64,000 bases of DNA from Siphonodentalium dalli (taxonomy: Eukaryota > Mollusca > Scaphopoda > Gadilida > Siphonodentaliidae), in assembly GCA_032622095.1 (NCBI GenBank), contig CP136069.1, positions 3,437,566 through 3,501,565 of the forward strand, given 5' to 3'. Position numbers and translations under genes: made by a program. Below the pieces are notes generated by a model. That model was not told the DNA's origin and did not search any database. It saw nothing but the letters and a program-made list of their open reading frames with translations. Positions within the stretch are counted from its first letter, which is position 1. Every line of letters begins with the position of its first letter. Below are positions 1 through 10,119 of this stretch, piece after piece.

Positions 1-20
1 ACTGCATGTTCTTCTCCTTC
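1..20 (-). CDS. Possible next exon (partial) of the large minus-strand gene
   Basis: On the minus strand an AG acceptor at 22-21 (GAGCTCCAG) is followed by GAAGGAGAAGAACATGCAGT running off the window edge. Read in phase 0, the phase in which the exon at 2479-2574 ends, it gives EGEEHAV, a Glu-rich continuation of the coiled coil. Other nearby acceptors put a stop in phase 0. The tract before the acceptor is only moderately pyrimidine-rich and the exon is cut by the edge, so this is tentative. Confidence 0.3.
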
Positions 21-214
21 CTGGAGCTCATAATACAATCACTGAATGAATTTGATACACTTTTCCAATCCAACGAGAGTGGAGTACATGTTGAAATCAA
101 TGAAAATTAACATTTTCATTATTTCTTTATTCTAAATTTATCTCTCATGAATAAAAGTAATGTAAATGTACGTTTCAAAAACATTGATCAATAAATAAAG
201 TAATGTAAGCTCGG

Positions 215-335
215 ACAAAATCGCACAGTTTCAAACCATTAATAAGTTGAAAAAAGGGAATAACCCGACTAAAAAAAAGTCAGACAGACTTCATAATCGC
301 AAGTGAACAGATTCCCTTGGTATTAAGTATTTGAA
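215..335. repeat. Dispersed repeat, partner of 49755-49885
   Basis: The phrases AGCTCGGACAAAAT, GTTGAAAAA, GGATAACTC-like and 'CAGACNTCATAATCGCA' recur in the same order at about 49755-49885. This is a mutated two-copy dispersed repeat of the style common in mollusc introns. No coding potential is seen. Confidence 0.55.
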
Positions 336-394
336 TTAAAAAAAAAAAAGTAAAATGAAGAATTACAATTTCGGAGACTTGGACATTTATTACA

Positions 395-422
395 GGGGGG
401 GGGGGGGGGGGGGGGGGGGGGG
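395..422. repeat. Poly-G homopolymer (about 28 G)
   Basis: An uninterrupted G run of about 28 bases. Shorter relatives lie at 12210-12223 (14 G) and, as C, near 49358-49371. Exact length is likely unreliable in an assembly. Confidence 0.9.
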
Positions 423-619
423 TATAACAAGAAAATTCCACAGGGTCAGAGCGAGAACTTTGTGCTAGCTGGCATGGGTTCATCATTTACGACAGCTTCT
501 AGCCAATATTCCAAGATGGTGTGTACACAGCCTAACACAGGAAGCATCATTAGCCACAAAATATTGCATTGTCAATTGCATTGATTTCAGTTCTAAGATG
601 ACGTGGACAGAGGAATTAA

Positions 620-2447
620 AGACATATTAAGGACTTGTTTGTGTGCGTGAAACTGATGAGTTAGTATTCAGGGGCAATGTCAATTGGAGGAATGTAGCAT
701 TTTACTAACATCGCTGAAAATTTAAAACAAATCAACTGTACCACTTTAAGAAAACATCGTCTGAACTACGCTCAATTGTAAATATTTACTTCTCGAATCG
801 GGACGCAACTATCTGCGATAAACTAACAATGAAAGTGTCAATGACACTGCAGCTCAACTTAGGTAGGGGAATAATTTAATGGTTGACAGTAAATGGAGGA
901 ATTAGGAAAGGTGCTAATTGAAATGTCTCAGTAAGACAAGATGTACATGTCAATATCAACATTCATGACAAGTTTCATAATGATCGGATCAGGGATGTGG
1001 TCTGTAGGGTGTGCCAAAGGATTTAGTGATGCAAAGAGTAAATTATAAAATGGCCACCAGCGGCCATGTTTTTTGCCGAATGACCCCAAAATGACTCGTT
1101 CCCATCTACATGTCAATGTCAACATCCATGACAAATTTCATGAAGATCAAACAAACAGATCGGTCTTTAACCCATGCTGATGGATTTTGTAGAAATATTT
1201 AGTCATACAAAGAGAGCCATTGGTGGCCATGTTTTTTGCGGAATGACCCAAAATGACGTGTTCCCATCAAGAGGTCACTCCGATTATCCATATGAAGTTT
1301 GGTGATGATCAGATCAGGGATGTGGTATGTAGGGTGTGTCAAAAAATATTTAGTGATGCAAAGAGTAAAATCCAATATGGCTGCCAGCGGCCATGTTTTT
1401 TGGCCAAATGACCCCAAAATAACACGTTCCCATCTAGAGGTCACCCCGATGATCCATATGAAGTTTGGTGATGATCGGATCAGGGATGTGGTCTGTAGGA
1501 TGTGTCAAAGGATTTAGTGATGCAAAGAGTAAAATCCAAGATGGCCACCAGCGGCCATGTTTTTTGGCCGAATGATCCTAAAATGACTCGTTCCCATCTA
1601 CATGTAAATGTCAACATTCATGACAAATTTTATGGTGATCAGACAAACAGTACGGCCTGTAGCCTGCGCCAATGGATTCCAATTTGAAATCCAAGATGGC
1701 CACCAGCGGCCATGTTTTTTGGCTGAATGACCCCAAAATGACTCGTTCCCATGTACATGTCAACATTCAATACAAATTTCATAAAGATCCGACCAAAGAT
1801 ACGACGTGTAGCCAGCGCGAAAGTATTTAGTGATGCAAAGAGTAAAATCCAAGATGGCTGACGGCAGCCAAATGACCCCAAAATGATTCGTTCCCATCTA
1901 GAGGTCGCCCCGATGATCCATATGAACTTTGGTGATGATCGGATCAGAGATGTGCTCTGTAGGATGTGTCAAAGGATTTAGTGATGCAAAGAGTAAAATC
2001 CAAGATGGCCAACATTCATGACAAATTTTATGATGATCACACAAACAGTACGGCCTGTAGCCCGCGCCAATGGATTTAATTTTGAAATCCAAGATGGCCA
2101 CCAGCAGCCATGTTTTTTAGCCGAATGACCCCAAAATGACTCGTTCCCATCTACATGTCAATGTCAACATTCATGACAAATTTCATAAAGATCAGACCAA
2201 AGATACGACCTGTAGCCTGCGCCAAAGGAAATTGTTGACGGACACACGAACGCCAAGCCATGGCAATAGCTCAAACTTACAAATTAAGTTGAGCTAAAAA
2301 TGATTTCGCCATCGACAGTCACTGCATTTAATTAATATATAAGAATAATGGCATGTGTTGTCATGGGATATAAGATTAGTAAACTTTGGGCAAGATTATT
2401 GTCCATTTCTATTTGATCACCCTACTGGAGTGTTTCACATCACTTTA
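620..2447. repeat. Dispersed element R, copy 1 (interrupted)
   Basis: The two ends match other copies at about 10120-10563 and 53938-54297. The left part has 'GTGAAACTGATGAGTTAGTA' and 'ATCTGCGATAAACTAA'. The right part has 'AATGATTTCGCCATCGA' and ends in 'GTGTTTCACATCACTTTAA'. All three copies stop at the same CACTTTAA boundary, so this is a true element end. In this copy about 1.45 kb of tandem sequence (850-2297) interrupts the element. No ORF of note. Confidence 0.65.
850..2297. repeat. Tandem/interspersed array with 'CCAAGATGGCC' units inside element R
   Basis: Roughly eight degenerate units contain CCAAGATGGCCACCAGCGG, CCATGTTTTTTGGCCGAATG, ACCCCAAAATGACTCGTTCC and GATGCAAAGAGTAAAAT, in variable order and spacing. 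The block is bounded by short inverted sequences AGCTCAACTTA (near 851) and TAAGTTGAGCT (near 2285), and it splits element R. It may be a non-autonomous element that expanded internally. The small ORFs over it translate the repeat. Confidence 0.7.
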
Positions 2448-2478
2448 AACATTGCCTGACGATATAGGTGAGACATAC

Positions 2479-2574
2479 CTTTGCATTTTCTTCGCCCTCT
2501 TGCAGTAACGATATGTCTTTTTCAACATGCTCCAGCTCGGCTAACAGTTTATTACTGAATTCACCAATGACGTT
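2479..2574 (-). CDS. Exon 12 of the large minus-strand gene: coiled-coil segment
   Basis: Translated on the minus strand this gives NVIGEFSNKLLAELEHVEKD followed by ISLLQEGEENAK, a strongly heptad-like coiled coil. The donor AAAG|GTATGT at 2479/2478 is good. Two acceptors are possible. The AG at 2576-2575 keeps phase 0 with exon 11. The stronger-looking AG at 2580-2579 adds four bases and would need an unseen upstream exon of suitable phase. The Leu/Glu pattern is what suggested a chromosome-axis coiled coil (SYCP2-like) to me. That identity is inference; the exon itself is well supported. Confidence 0.75.
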
Positions 2575-2671
2575 CTTTCTGTAATTTCAACAAATCAATT
2601 ATTTTAATGAAACAGAAGAAATACAATTGATTTCCACTGAAAAACTGAAATCATGATCTGCAAGCATGAAA

Positions 2672-2887
2672 TACAGTAATGCCCTATTAATCAATTCGTT
2701 AACCACAGCAGAATTGTGGGTAACTTTTCAGGATTTAGTTGGAAATATGGCTCGTTACCATTCATCGCAAAGCTCTCATTGAGAGCTTTCCAATGAATGG
2801 CAACAAGCCATATTTCCGACTAAATCCTGAAAAGTTATCCATAATTCTGCTGTGGTTAACGAGTTGATTATTTAGGGCATTACTGTA
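2672..2887. mobile_element. Palindromic MITE family P, complete copy
   Basis: Starts TACAGTAATGCCC and ends GGGCATTACTGTA. The arms are about 105 bp and complementary along nearly their full length, with 'TTAACCACAGCAGAATT' and 'TTTTCAGGATTTAGT' in the left arm and their complements in the right. A TA flanks both ends, which fits Tc1/mariner-type target duplication (inference). No coding capacity. Confidence 0.85.
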
Positions 2888-3547
2888 GCATTATTGTCCA
2901 TTGCTAGCAATTAGGAGCTTTTAAACATTGTTCGCTGGGACTCACCTGATAAAGTGGTCCTGCTATGCGCGGTCTGCTGAATTGCTATATATGATGCTGT
3001 TAGGGCAAACTGATGTTGTTAAGAAAAATTACCGTTATTTTTTCTAAAGTTGTTATTTTCGTGCTTTTCGGATAATCTGAACATACGCAAGAAAAATCAT
3101 TATGTGTAGACCCTATCGAACATTAAAAACACAACTATATTGTGAAATATTTTAATACTGGTTGTATTAGTTGTTGCAAATTGACTATATAATGAGATGG
3201 CTATTCACATTGTTTTGCAAACACCAGCACAGACATTGTAAATTTTATCAAAAATATACTAGTATATGTTCTTGATTGTCTCCTGAAATTGCTTGTTATT
3301 AGCCAAATACCATGAAAATGAAAACTTTAGAAAAAATATATGGAATAAATATGCATTTTGTTAAATTACCATTAATTTCCATTTTGATTTTAGTCGATCA
3401 AATATGATGGCCTAGTCTGAAGCAACGAAAGTTACCATGTTACTGTGGATTTTACTTCCTATTTTGATAATAGAAGCGTGTTATATTCAAGCTATTATGA
3501 TATGTAAAAGAAGATATGACAATCCTGTCACTTTTAAAAAATATTAA

Positions 3548-4090
3548 TTAACCCTTTCAGTGCCAAGTCCGATTTTTGTATCAACCCATATTTCCTTGAT
3601 CATTTTTCAATTTTATTGATTATAATAATGTGATACATTGATGGAAAGAGCTCTAAGATCAAAGAAATATGGGTCGATACAAAAATCGGACTTGACAACA
3701 GACTTATTTTGTAGGTTTAGTGCCAGGGAATCTTACGTTTTTTCATGGGCATCAAAATTATTACTATGAATACTTGGTGATAGTTTTGAGTTATAACATG
3801 CCCCTGAGGTTTATCCAGTTTGTTTTTAAATTCGCTATAGCATGCTTAAGCATACCCAAATTATTATTATTTTTTTTAGTTTTTTTTAGGGCCTGGCACT
3901 AAACCTACAAAATAAGTCTGTTAAAGAATATAAGAAAAAATTATTAAAATTGTAAAAAATAATGAAAAATTGTTAGGCCAATGCATTCTCTTATATATGC
4001 GAGGCGACCTATGGTCGACTCGCATATATAAGAGAATGCATTGGCACAGGGTATGGGTTGATACAAAAATCTTGGCACTGAAAGGGTTGA
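3548..4090. mobile_element. TTAA-flanked MITE with ends CCCTTTCAGTGCCAAG (family T2)
   Basis: The left end is TTAA then CCCTTTCAGTGCCAAG, followed by TTTTTGTATCAACCCATA. The right end carries the complement (TATGGGTTGATACAAAAATC, then CTTGGCACTGAAAGGG) and TTGA, a one-base decay of TTAA. The terminal inverted repeat is about 37 bp. A nested inverted pair (ACAGACTTATTTTGTAGG near 3695 and its complement near 3905) and one 69-bp hairpin (3977-4045) lie inside. TTAA plus CCC-starting ends is the piggyBac hallmark; no transposase is present. Confidence 0.75.
3977..4045. repeat. 69-bp hairpin cassette H, copy
   Basis: The arms run GCCAATGCATTCTCTTATAT... and ...ATATAAGAGAATGCATTGGC. Each is 33 bp, with a three-base TAT centre and a single G/A mismatch. 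An AT-rich module containing GTTAAAGAATATAAG precedes it. Confidence 0.9.
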
Positions 4091-4189
4091 AGAATAGTAA
4101 CCTTAATTTTGAGTCCTTTGCTAAGAATGTCTGTACATGTGTCTGTGTGTTCTTCAGGGTGTCCTTCGATAAATTCTCCAGATGACTAC

Positions 4190-5450
4190 TCCGCTCCTGC
4201 GGAAAAATATTAAGGTAACGATCACAAATATATGGATAAAACCTTCATTAAATTCTCCAGGTAACTTCTCCATGCCTATGTAAAAATATTAAGGTAGCAA
4301 TCACAAATATATAGATAAAACCTTCATTAAATTAACCCGGTGACTTCTCCGCGAATGCGGGAAAATATTAAGGTAACGATCACAAATATATAGATAAAAC
4401 CTTCATTAAATTATTCTGGTGACTTCTCCGCGAATGCGGGAAAATATTAAGGTAGCAATCACAAATATATAGATAAAACCTTCATTAAATTATCCTGGTG
4501 AATTCTCCGCGAATGCGGGAAAATATTAAGGTAACGATCACAAATATATAGATAAAACCTTCATTAAATTATCCTGGTGACTTCTCCGCGAATGCGGGAA
4601 AATATTAAGGAAGCAATCACAAATATATAGATAAAACCTTCATTAAATTATTCCGGTGACTTCTCCGCGAATGCGGGAAAATATTAAGGTAGCAATCCCA
4701 AATATATAGATAAAACCTTCATTAAATTATCCTGGTGAATTCTCCGCGAATGCGGGAAAATATTAAGGTAGCAATCACAAATATATAGATAAAACCTTCA
4801 TTAAATTATCCTGGTGAATTCTCCGCGAATGCGGGAAAATATTAAGGTAACGATCACAAATATATAGATAAAACCTTCATTAAATTATCCTGGTGAATTC
4901 TCCGCGAATGCGGGAAAATATTAAGGTAGCAATCACAAATATATAGATAAAACCTTCATTAAATTATCCTGGTGAATTCTTCGCGAATGCGGGAAAATAT
5001 TAAGGTAGCAATCACAAATATATAGATAAAACCTTCATTAAATTATTCCGGTGACTTCTCCGCGAACGCGGGAAAATATTAAGGTAGCAATCCCAAATAT
5101 ATAGATAAAACCTTCATTAAATTATCCTGGTGAATTCTCCGCGAATGCGGGAAAATATTAAGGTAACGATCACAAATATATAGATAGCCTTCACTAAATT
5201 CTCCAGGTGACTTCTCCGTGCCTGCGTAAAACTATTAAGGTGGCGACAATAAATATATAGCCTTCACTAAATTCTCCAGGTGACTTCTCCGCGAATGCGG
5301 GAAAATATTAAGGTAGCAATCATAAATATATAGATAGCCTTCACTAAATTCTCCAGGTGACTTCTCTGTGCCTGCGTAAAACTATTAAGGTGGCGACAAT
5401 AAATATACAGATAAAGTCTTCATTAAATTCTCCATGTGACTTTTCAGGTT
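4190..5450. repeat. Minisatellite, about 79-bp unit, about 15 copies
   Basis: The unit contains TTCTCCGCGAATGCGGG, AAAATATTAAGGTA, CACAAATATATAGATAAAAC and CTTCATTAAATTATCC. Each unit carries a small palindrome, CCGCGAATGCGG. Two variants alternate irregularly (GTAACGATC and GTAGCAATC), and the array edges are more diverged than the middle, as expected of unequal crossover. Confidence 0.95.
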
Positions 5451-5730
5451 CTGTGAACAAATTATATGGATAAACCATAAATTATCCAAGTGACTCCTTG
5501 TGCAAAGATAGATTTTAGCTTTAAAAAATTACAAAGAAAAGGCTGTCAAGTGGACTGGCATATTTGAAGAAAAGTATTTTTGAAGCCCGAATTTGTTCAG
5601 AATTAAGTGATGTGCATCCTAGTGGTCACTCATTCAAAATATTAGAATTAAAAATATTGTCCCCTAAGTCATGTGGTTGCTTCTAGGTATCTGCATGCAT
5701 ATTCATCCATCCATTGGTCCTCGGGCGGCT

Positions 5731-5818
5731 TTAACCCTTTGAGTGCCAGGGGCTGATCTCATCGGCCTTAAACCTACAAAATAAGTCTGTTAAAGAATAT
5801 AAGAATAAATTATTAAAA

Positions 5819-5854
<36 letters not shown>

Positions 5855-5981
5855 TTAGGCCAATTAATGCATTCTCTTATATATGCGAGGCGACCTATGG
5901 TCGACTCGCATATATAAGAGAATGCATTGGCACGGGGTATATGGGTTGATACAAAAATCGACCTGGCACTCAAAGGGTTAA
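5731..5981. mobile_element. TTAA-flanked MITE with ends CCCTTTGAGTGCCAGG, carrying hairpin H
   Basis: Left end TTAACCCTTTGAGTGCCAGG; right end CCTGGCACTCAAAGGGTTAA, a perfect 16-bp inverted repeat with TTAA on both sides. The interior is the AT-rich module, a poly-A run of about 30 (near 5823-5852) and hairpin H. It is related to the 3548-4090 element but has different terminal bases. Confidence 0.8.
5859..5931. repeat. Hairpin cassette H, copy with 4-bp insert in the left arm
   Basis: Same palindrome as at 3977-4045, with four extra bases (GCCAATTAATGC) in the left arm. The centre CGACCTATGGTCG is intact. Confidence 0.85.
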
Positions 5982-6035
5982 CCCATAATGCGCCCCTCAT
6001 TGCCTGAAGCAGATGACACTTTGTACAAGCTGCAT

Positions 6036-6214
6036 GCAGAGTTCAGTCCCCTACACAGGATTTACCGCTGCCAGCACCTACACATAATGAAGCTCCGTGC
6101 AGAGTTCAGTCCCCTACACAGGACTTACCGCTGCCAGCACCTACACATAATGAAGCTCCGTGCAGAGTTCAGTCCCCTACACAGGACTTACCACTGCCAG
6201 CATTTACACATAAT
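6036..6214. repeat. 63-bp tandem repeat, about 2.9 units
   Basis: Units start at about 6036, 6099 and 6162 with GCAGAGTTCAGTCCCCTACA. Because 63 is a multiple of three, an ORF stays open through them, but I see no gene there. Confidence 0.9.
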
Positions 6215-6393
6215 GTGAAGAAATGTCGCATTTATTTATTTGAGACTTTTTTAGGTTACAATACATTCTGCATTATTCTGAGAAACTGAACTGTCCATAT
6301 TCATTTGAAAATCGTCTAGATCAAGACACAATGAATTGTAACTGACAAAACACTTCAATAAAAAATGTTAGATTTAATTAAGAAAATACACAT

Positions 6394-7651
6394 GCCGGCA
6401 GTAGTGCTGGGCGGTATTTCGGTATACCGATTATAATCGGTAAGATTTTCAATACCGTTACCGTTACCGTCATTCTTTTCCATAATCGGTAAACCTTGAA
6501 GACGGTATTATCGCGGTTACATGTCATACAGGCACATTACCGAGTATACTGTGGTTTTCCTTTGTCGGGATACAAAGAAATTACTTCGTTTCTATACACC
6601 GTATTTCATCGAAATCATAATTAAGAGGTAGCGAGTTTGTGTCAGGAGACAGCGTTGTTGTAAATTGGGCTGAGGTAGCTACTAGTGTTGCAGATTCTGT
6701 TTACCAAGTCATCCGCGAAATTGGCGCGAATATATTTCAAGATTTACGTTGTGTACCCCATGCACGTGCCCATCGACAATTTTAAAATGACTAGTCCGTT
6801 TCAATGATTGGCGTGTGCAAGTTTATGCAACGCCCTTTATGTGTATTCATCCCATGTTGCATTATCTTTTAGTTGGAAAAAACTGTTCAATCTTCACTCA
6901 TGTCACTTCTTTCCCCATGTCATTTCCAAACAAAATGTATTCCGTCGCTACCTGGGACAAAACCCAGCCCAACATTATATTGCAAGGTATGATTGCATCA
7001 TTCTGCGCTATTTTTTATCGACCGAATTTATGGGGCAGCTCATTATTTCAGGGGTGTTTCGAGTGGGAATAATTGATCACATTCATAAACCGGGATTTAA
7101 AAGTATGATTATAATAATTCAACGGGAAGTCAATAATAGTTCTAGAAGTTAAATACTTTGGAAGTAATACACTTTATTTCCAGGCATTTAATAAAATCAT
7201 TGTACTTATTCTTAAGTTATTCACACCCGGCGGAACATTCCAATATCAACATCACAGCACGTGCTCTGCAAGTCGGCACTGTCAGTGGGGGATTGTTTCA
7301 AAGCTCTTGGGTGTATCCGGCTTCGCTGAATGATGCTTGCATTAAGTTGCATAAATCGCAATTATTACCTGTATTTAAGATCAGCTCATGAATCCATGCT
7401 TGCAGATAATGATACATTCATTGATTGCAATCCATAATTTAATAAAACGGAGCGTAAATTTCCTTATTTTATGTAATCTGTAGCGATTAGATTTTCCTCC
7501 ATAAACAGTCGATCTGTGCACCAAACGAATGCTACTAAATGGGGGTTTTAAGGGATTAGTTTAAATAATCGGTAATACTGTATACCGCGGTATTATTTTA
7601 GGATTACCGCGGTATTTTTATGCTTAAATACCGCCCAGCACTGGCCGGCAG
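6394..7651. mobile_element. hAT-type non-autonomous transposon with perfect 8-bp target duplication
   Basis: The element body is 6402-7643. The left end is TAGTGCTGGGCGGTATTTC. The right end is the complement of CAGTGCTGGGCGGTATTTA. GCCGGCAG occurs directly on each side (6394-6401 and 7644-7651), giving the 8-bp target duplication typical of hAT elements. Subterminal sequence on both sides is rich in ATACCG/CGGTAT words, which may be transposase sites. The interior has only short ORFs (up to 114 codons) without recognisable hAT transposase motifs, so the copy is non-autonomous. Confidence 0.9.
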
Positions 7652-8184
7652 CGTTCAGAGATCGCATAGCGAGGGGACTGAACTCTGTTTTGCAGCTTGA
7701 ACTTAGTAGTGCATGCTGCTACCTGTTTGGGGCTCCATGTGGGTTACATTAAATTATTTGATATTATATGAACCTTAAATTGTCCTTAATGGCTAATTAA
7801 CCCATAAGGTGCCCCTCACTGCCTAGACCAGACAACATGCTGCTCAGAGCTGTTCAGTTTCACGGATTCCATGAGACTCCCGGATAACCACAGCAATTCA
7901 GCAAATACGGATAACCCCAATTTCTCCCGGATTCAGAAAAACCCGGCATTCAAACTCCACAAAAACCATGTTATTTTTTGCGGGGATTTACCCATGACAG
8001 GGATTTCCGGTACCGTAAATACTCACACATTAACATTCACAGAATTTAGGGTCGGTAACTTTTGATGTTCCCTCTGATTGAAGACTGATCAGTGGTGAAC
8101 TGTGACTGATATTAATTGATTTTCACACTCTGGTGAAGTCACATGCACGTATAAAGGGTGTTGTTATAGTATACAATATGTATA

Positions 8185-9055
8185 AAAAAAAGACATTCAT
8201 CATTAGCAGTCGGACCTCCAGAGAGCTTGGATCGCCACCTCTCAGGATGAACTCACCACCGTTAATACCAATTAGTGTCACTAATATGCTGGACGCCATG
8301 CATGTCACGCCTTGTCTGAGCTGGTCACTTCATGCTCATAAAGGCGGATACCAGCTGGTTCTGGATTTCCAAACCGGCCCGGCACAGCCCTTTTCAGGGC
8401 TCCCTACTGGACCGGAAAATACCAGATCAGCACGGAAACCACGACAAAAGATGAACAAAAAAAAGAAGAAAATCAAGGAAAAAAAGAGATGCCGAGAGAC
8501 TAGCCGCGTGGAAAGAGAAGAAGGCGACGGATGTTACACCAGCCAGCTCCTCCCATGCAGTCGAGATCCCGACCCAGTCTGTCCAGGAGATGGAATCACC
8601 ACCACCATCGCCTCTACGGCCAGACGCGGACACCTCCGACTTCATCCCGAAGACTCCGGAATACATCGAGCCGGAGCCTGCCAATCCTATATCACCGGTA
8701 ACCGAACAAGAAACAGATGCCACCCGCCTATGGAGAGAAAACTACATGAAAGAATCAGCTAAATATCTCGCCAGCGTAGACGAATCAAATAAGAAAGCAG
8801 AAGAGACTAGAATGAAAGCAAAGGCAGTCTTAGACGAATTAGATCCACCGAAAAGTAAAAAGAAAAAAGCTAAAAGCAACCAGCAAAAGCTAAACATCTC
8901 AACCTCACTTTGCCTCCGGTCAGCCTCCGCATCTGAACAGCATCAACAGCCTCAAAAATCGATCTTCATCGAATATATCAAGAAAGGGTGAAGGGAATCG
9001 CACAATGCGTTCCGACCATCCTACCCGGCCTGTGGCTGGAAACTACACAACAACT
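8185..9055 (+). mobile_element. 871-bp insertion with 14-bp direct repeat and basic ORF remnant
   Basis: TACAATATGTATAA occurs at both borders (from 8172 and from 9055). The second K copy has the uninterrupted site TATACAATACTTATAATCAC, so this is a clean insertion. It carries a plus-strand ORF that is frameshifted in an A-rich run. No poly(A) tail or terminal inverted repeat is evident, so the mechanism is unclear; a duplication of this size suits target-primed retrotransposition. Confidence 0.8.
8203..8991 (+). pseudogene. Frameshifted basic ORF (ORF1/gag-like, family unknown)
   Basis: One frame reads through about 8203-8465 with GGYQLVLDFQ, then KMNKKKKK. After a slip in the A-run near 8457-8490 the next frame continues KSRKKRDAERLAAWKEKK and then a Pro/Ser/Glu-rich region (MESPPPSPLRPDADTSDF, starting at 8590). 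A Lys-rich helix follows (AEETRMKAKAVLDELD, then KSKKKKAK), with a stop at 8991. The hydrophobic strand, the basic RRD-x-RL-x-W block and the acidic/proline region recall ORF1-like proteins of invertebrate repeats (memory only). It is not a host exon, because the whole block is a recent insertion. Confidence 0.5.
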
Positions 9056-9600
9056 ACAATATGTATAATCACAAGCGTGCAGCTGTATTGTAAGGCCCCC
9101 CCCATTGATGATAATTTCTAAGTAATTGATACTTTATGATTTAAGTTCACTGATCAGTGGTATGCATTGCGAACGGAATGTGTCCATTTCGTTTGCGGGT
9201 AAAACTGTAAGATGGGTCATTTTGTACTTTTGGTTTCACGCATACATGTCCGGTTGTAACCTGTGTAACTCTGATTCGTTTTTACTTATTTTAAAAGAAG
9301 TTTCTGCTTCTTAAAATTTGTTAATAAATGGTGGAATATGTCCATTTCGTTTGGGAGTAAGGTGAGTCCATTTTGTAGTTTATTCAGATTTTGTACTTTT
9401 GGTTTTCGCGCATATCTGGCTGTATCCGGTGGAATTCTGAGTATTTTCACTTAGTTTATATGAAGTGTCTGCTTCTTTCTCTTCAATAAATGGTGTGGTG
9501 ATCCCTCGATCAACACAGGTGGAATTTGTGTTTTGAACCAAAAATTAGCTGGTCGCGTTAATTAACGGGTGATCGCCCATCATGAATCTAGTCTAGCTTA

Positions 9601-9777
9601 CCTCCATTTGTTGGTGTAGATCGAGATTAAAACATGAATCTACTAGCTGACCTCCATTTGTTGGTGTAGATCGAGATTAAAACATGAATCTACTAGCTGA
9701 CCTCCATTTGTTGGTGTAGATTAAGATTAAAACATGAATCTACTAGCTAATTACCTTCATTTGTTGCTGTAGATCGA
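9601..9777 (-). repeat. 50-bp tandem repeat that copies the exon 11 end and its splice donor
   Basis: CCTCCATTTGTTGGTGTAGA recurs at 9601, 9651 and 9701. The exon end itself, CCTTCATTTGTTGCTGTAGA, is at 9754. On the minus strand every unit reads CTCGATCTACANCAACAAATG, then GAG or AAG, then GT. The real donor is GTAATT and the copies have GTCAGC. The exon 3' end has therefore been tandemly duplicated into the intron. Confidence 0.85.
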
Positions 9778-9939
9778 GACCGAATGATTTGACGAGAGAG
9801 TTTACTCCACCACTGATTGGAAGATTCATTTCGATGTCGTAATCGATGTTTGTCTGTGTGAGACCCTCCGATTCGCAGCTCGTTTGAGAATCCCCGGTAG
9901 TTTCTTGCATATCCCCCATATATGTGATCTCAATTTTCT
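9755..9939 (-). CDS. Exon 11 of the large minus-strand gene
   Basis: The acceptor is ATATTTCAG at 9940, the donor AAG|GTAATT at 9755/9754, and the length 185 bp. It starts with two bases that complete the GAG codon from exon 10 and ends in phase 0. It encodes EKIEITYMGDMQETTGDSQT, an acidic stretch, then ISGGVNSLVKSFGLDLQQQM and K. The second half is amphipathic and leads into the coiled coil of exon 12. The fixed phase at the upstream junction strongly supports the model. Confidence 0.88.
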
Positions 9940-10119
9940 CTGAAATATGGTGTAAAACAACCCAATACAATCACATCATCACAAGGAGCATATTACACCC
10001 TCACATCACGGGAACATTTAGATATAGATTGAAGGGAGACTGTACTCAAATATTGTTGGAAAATCCAGGGTGGCAAAAAAATCGCCTTCCTGAGACTTGC
10101 TTAGGAGGGAAAATTGCTT

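Larger units (their letters stand above)
7844..9495 (+). repeat. Dispersed element K, copy 1 (interrupted by a coding insertion)
   Basis: This matches the reverse complement of 26781-27512 from CAGAGCTGTT and GTTTCACGGATT through CTCCCGGATTCAG to the end AATAAATGGTG. The right part holds a tandem duplication of about 150 bp, each unit ending near TTAATAAATGG. The unique difference from copy 2 is 8185-9055. Orientation is set by the AATAAA-bearing end. Confidence 0.85.

Noticed and set aside
2943-2973. Possible 31-bp minus-strand exon (AATTCAG|CAGACC ... TATCAG|GTGAGT) between exons 11 and 12
   Set aside because: Splice sites look good, but its phase leaves exon 12 with an early stop for either acceptor, so I could not fit it into the gene model.
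3977-4045. Hairpin H as a microRNA precursor
   Set aside because: The loop is only three bases, the stem is nearly perfect and copies are transposon-borne; siRNA production is possible but a miRNA gene is not supported.
5988-6218. 76-codon ORF with three 21-residue repeats
   Set aside because: It only mirrors the 63-bp tandem repeat; no start context or splice evidence.
8133-8762. 209-codon plus-strand ORF as a host gene
   Set aside because: It lies mostly in the 871-bp mobile insertion and switches frame in an A-run; annotated as a transposon pseudogene instead.
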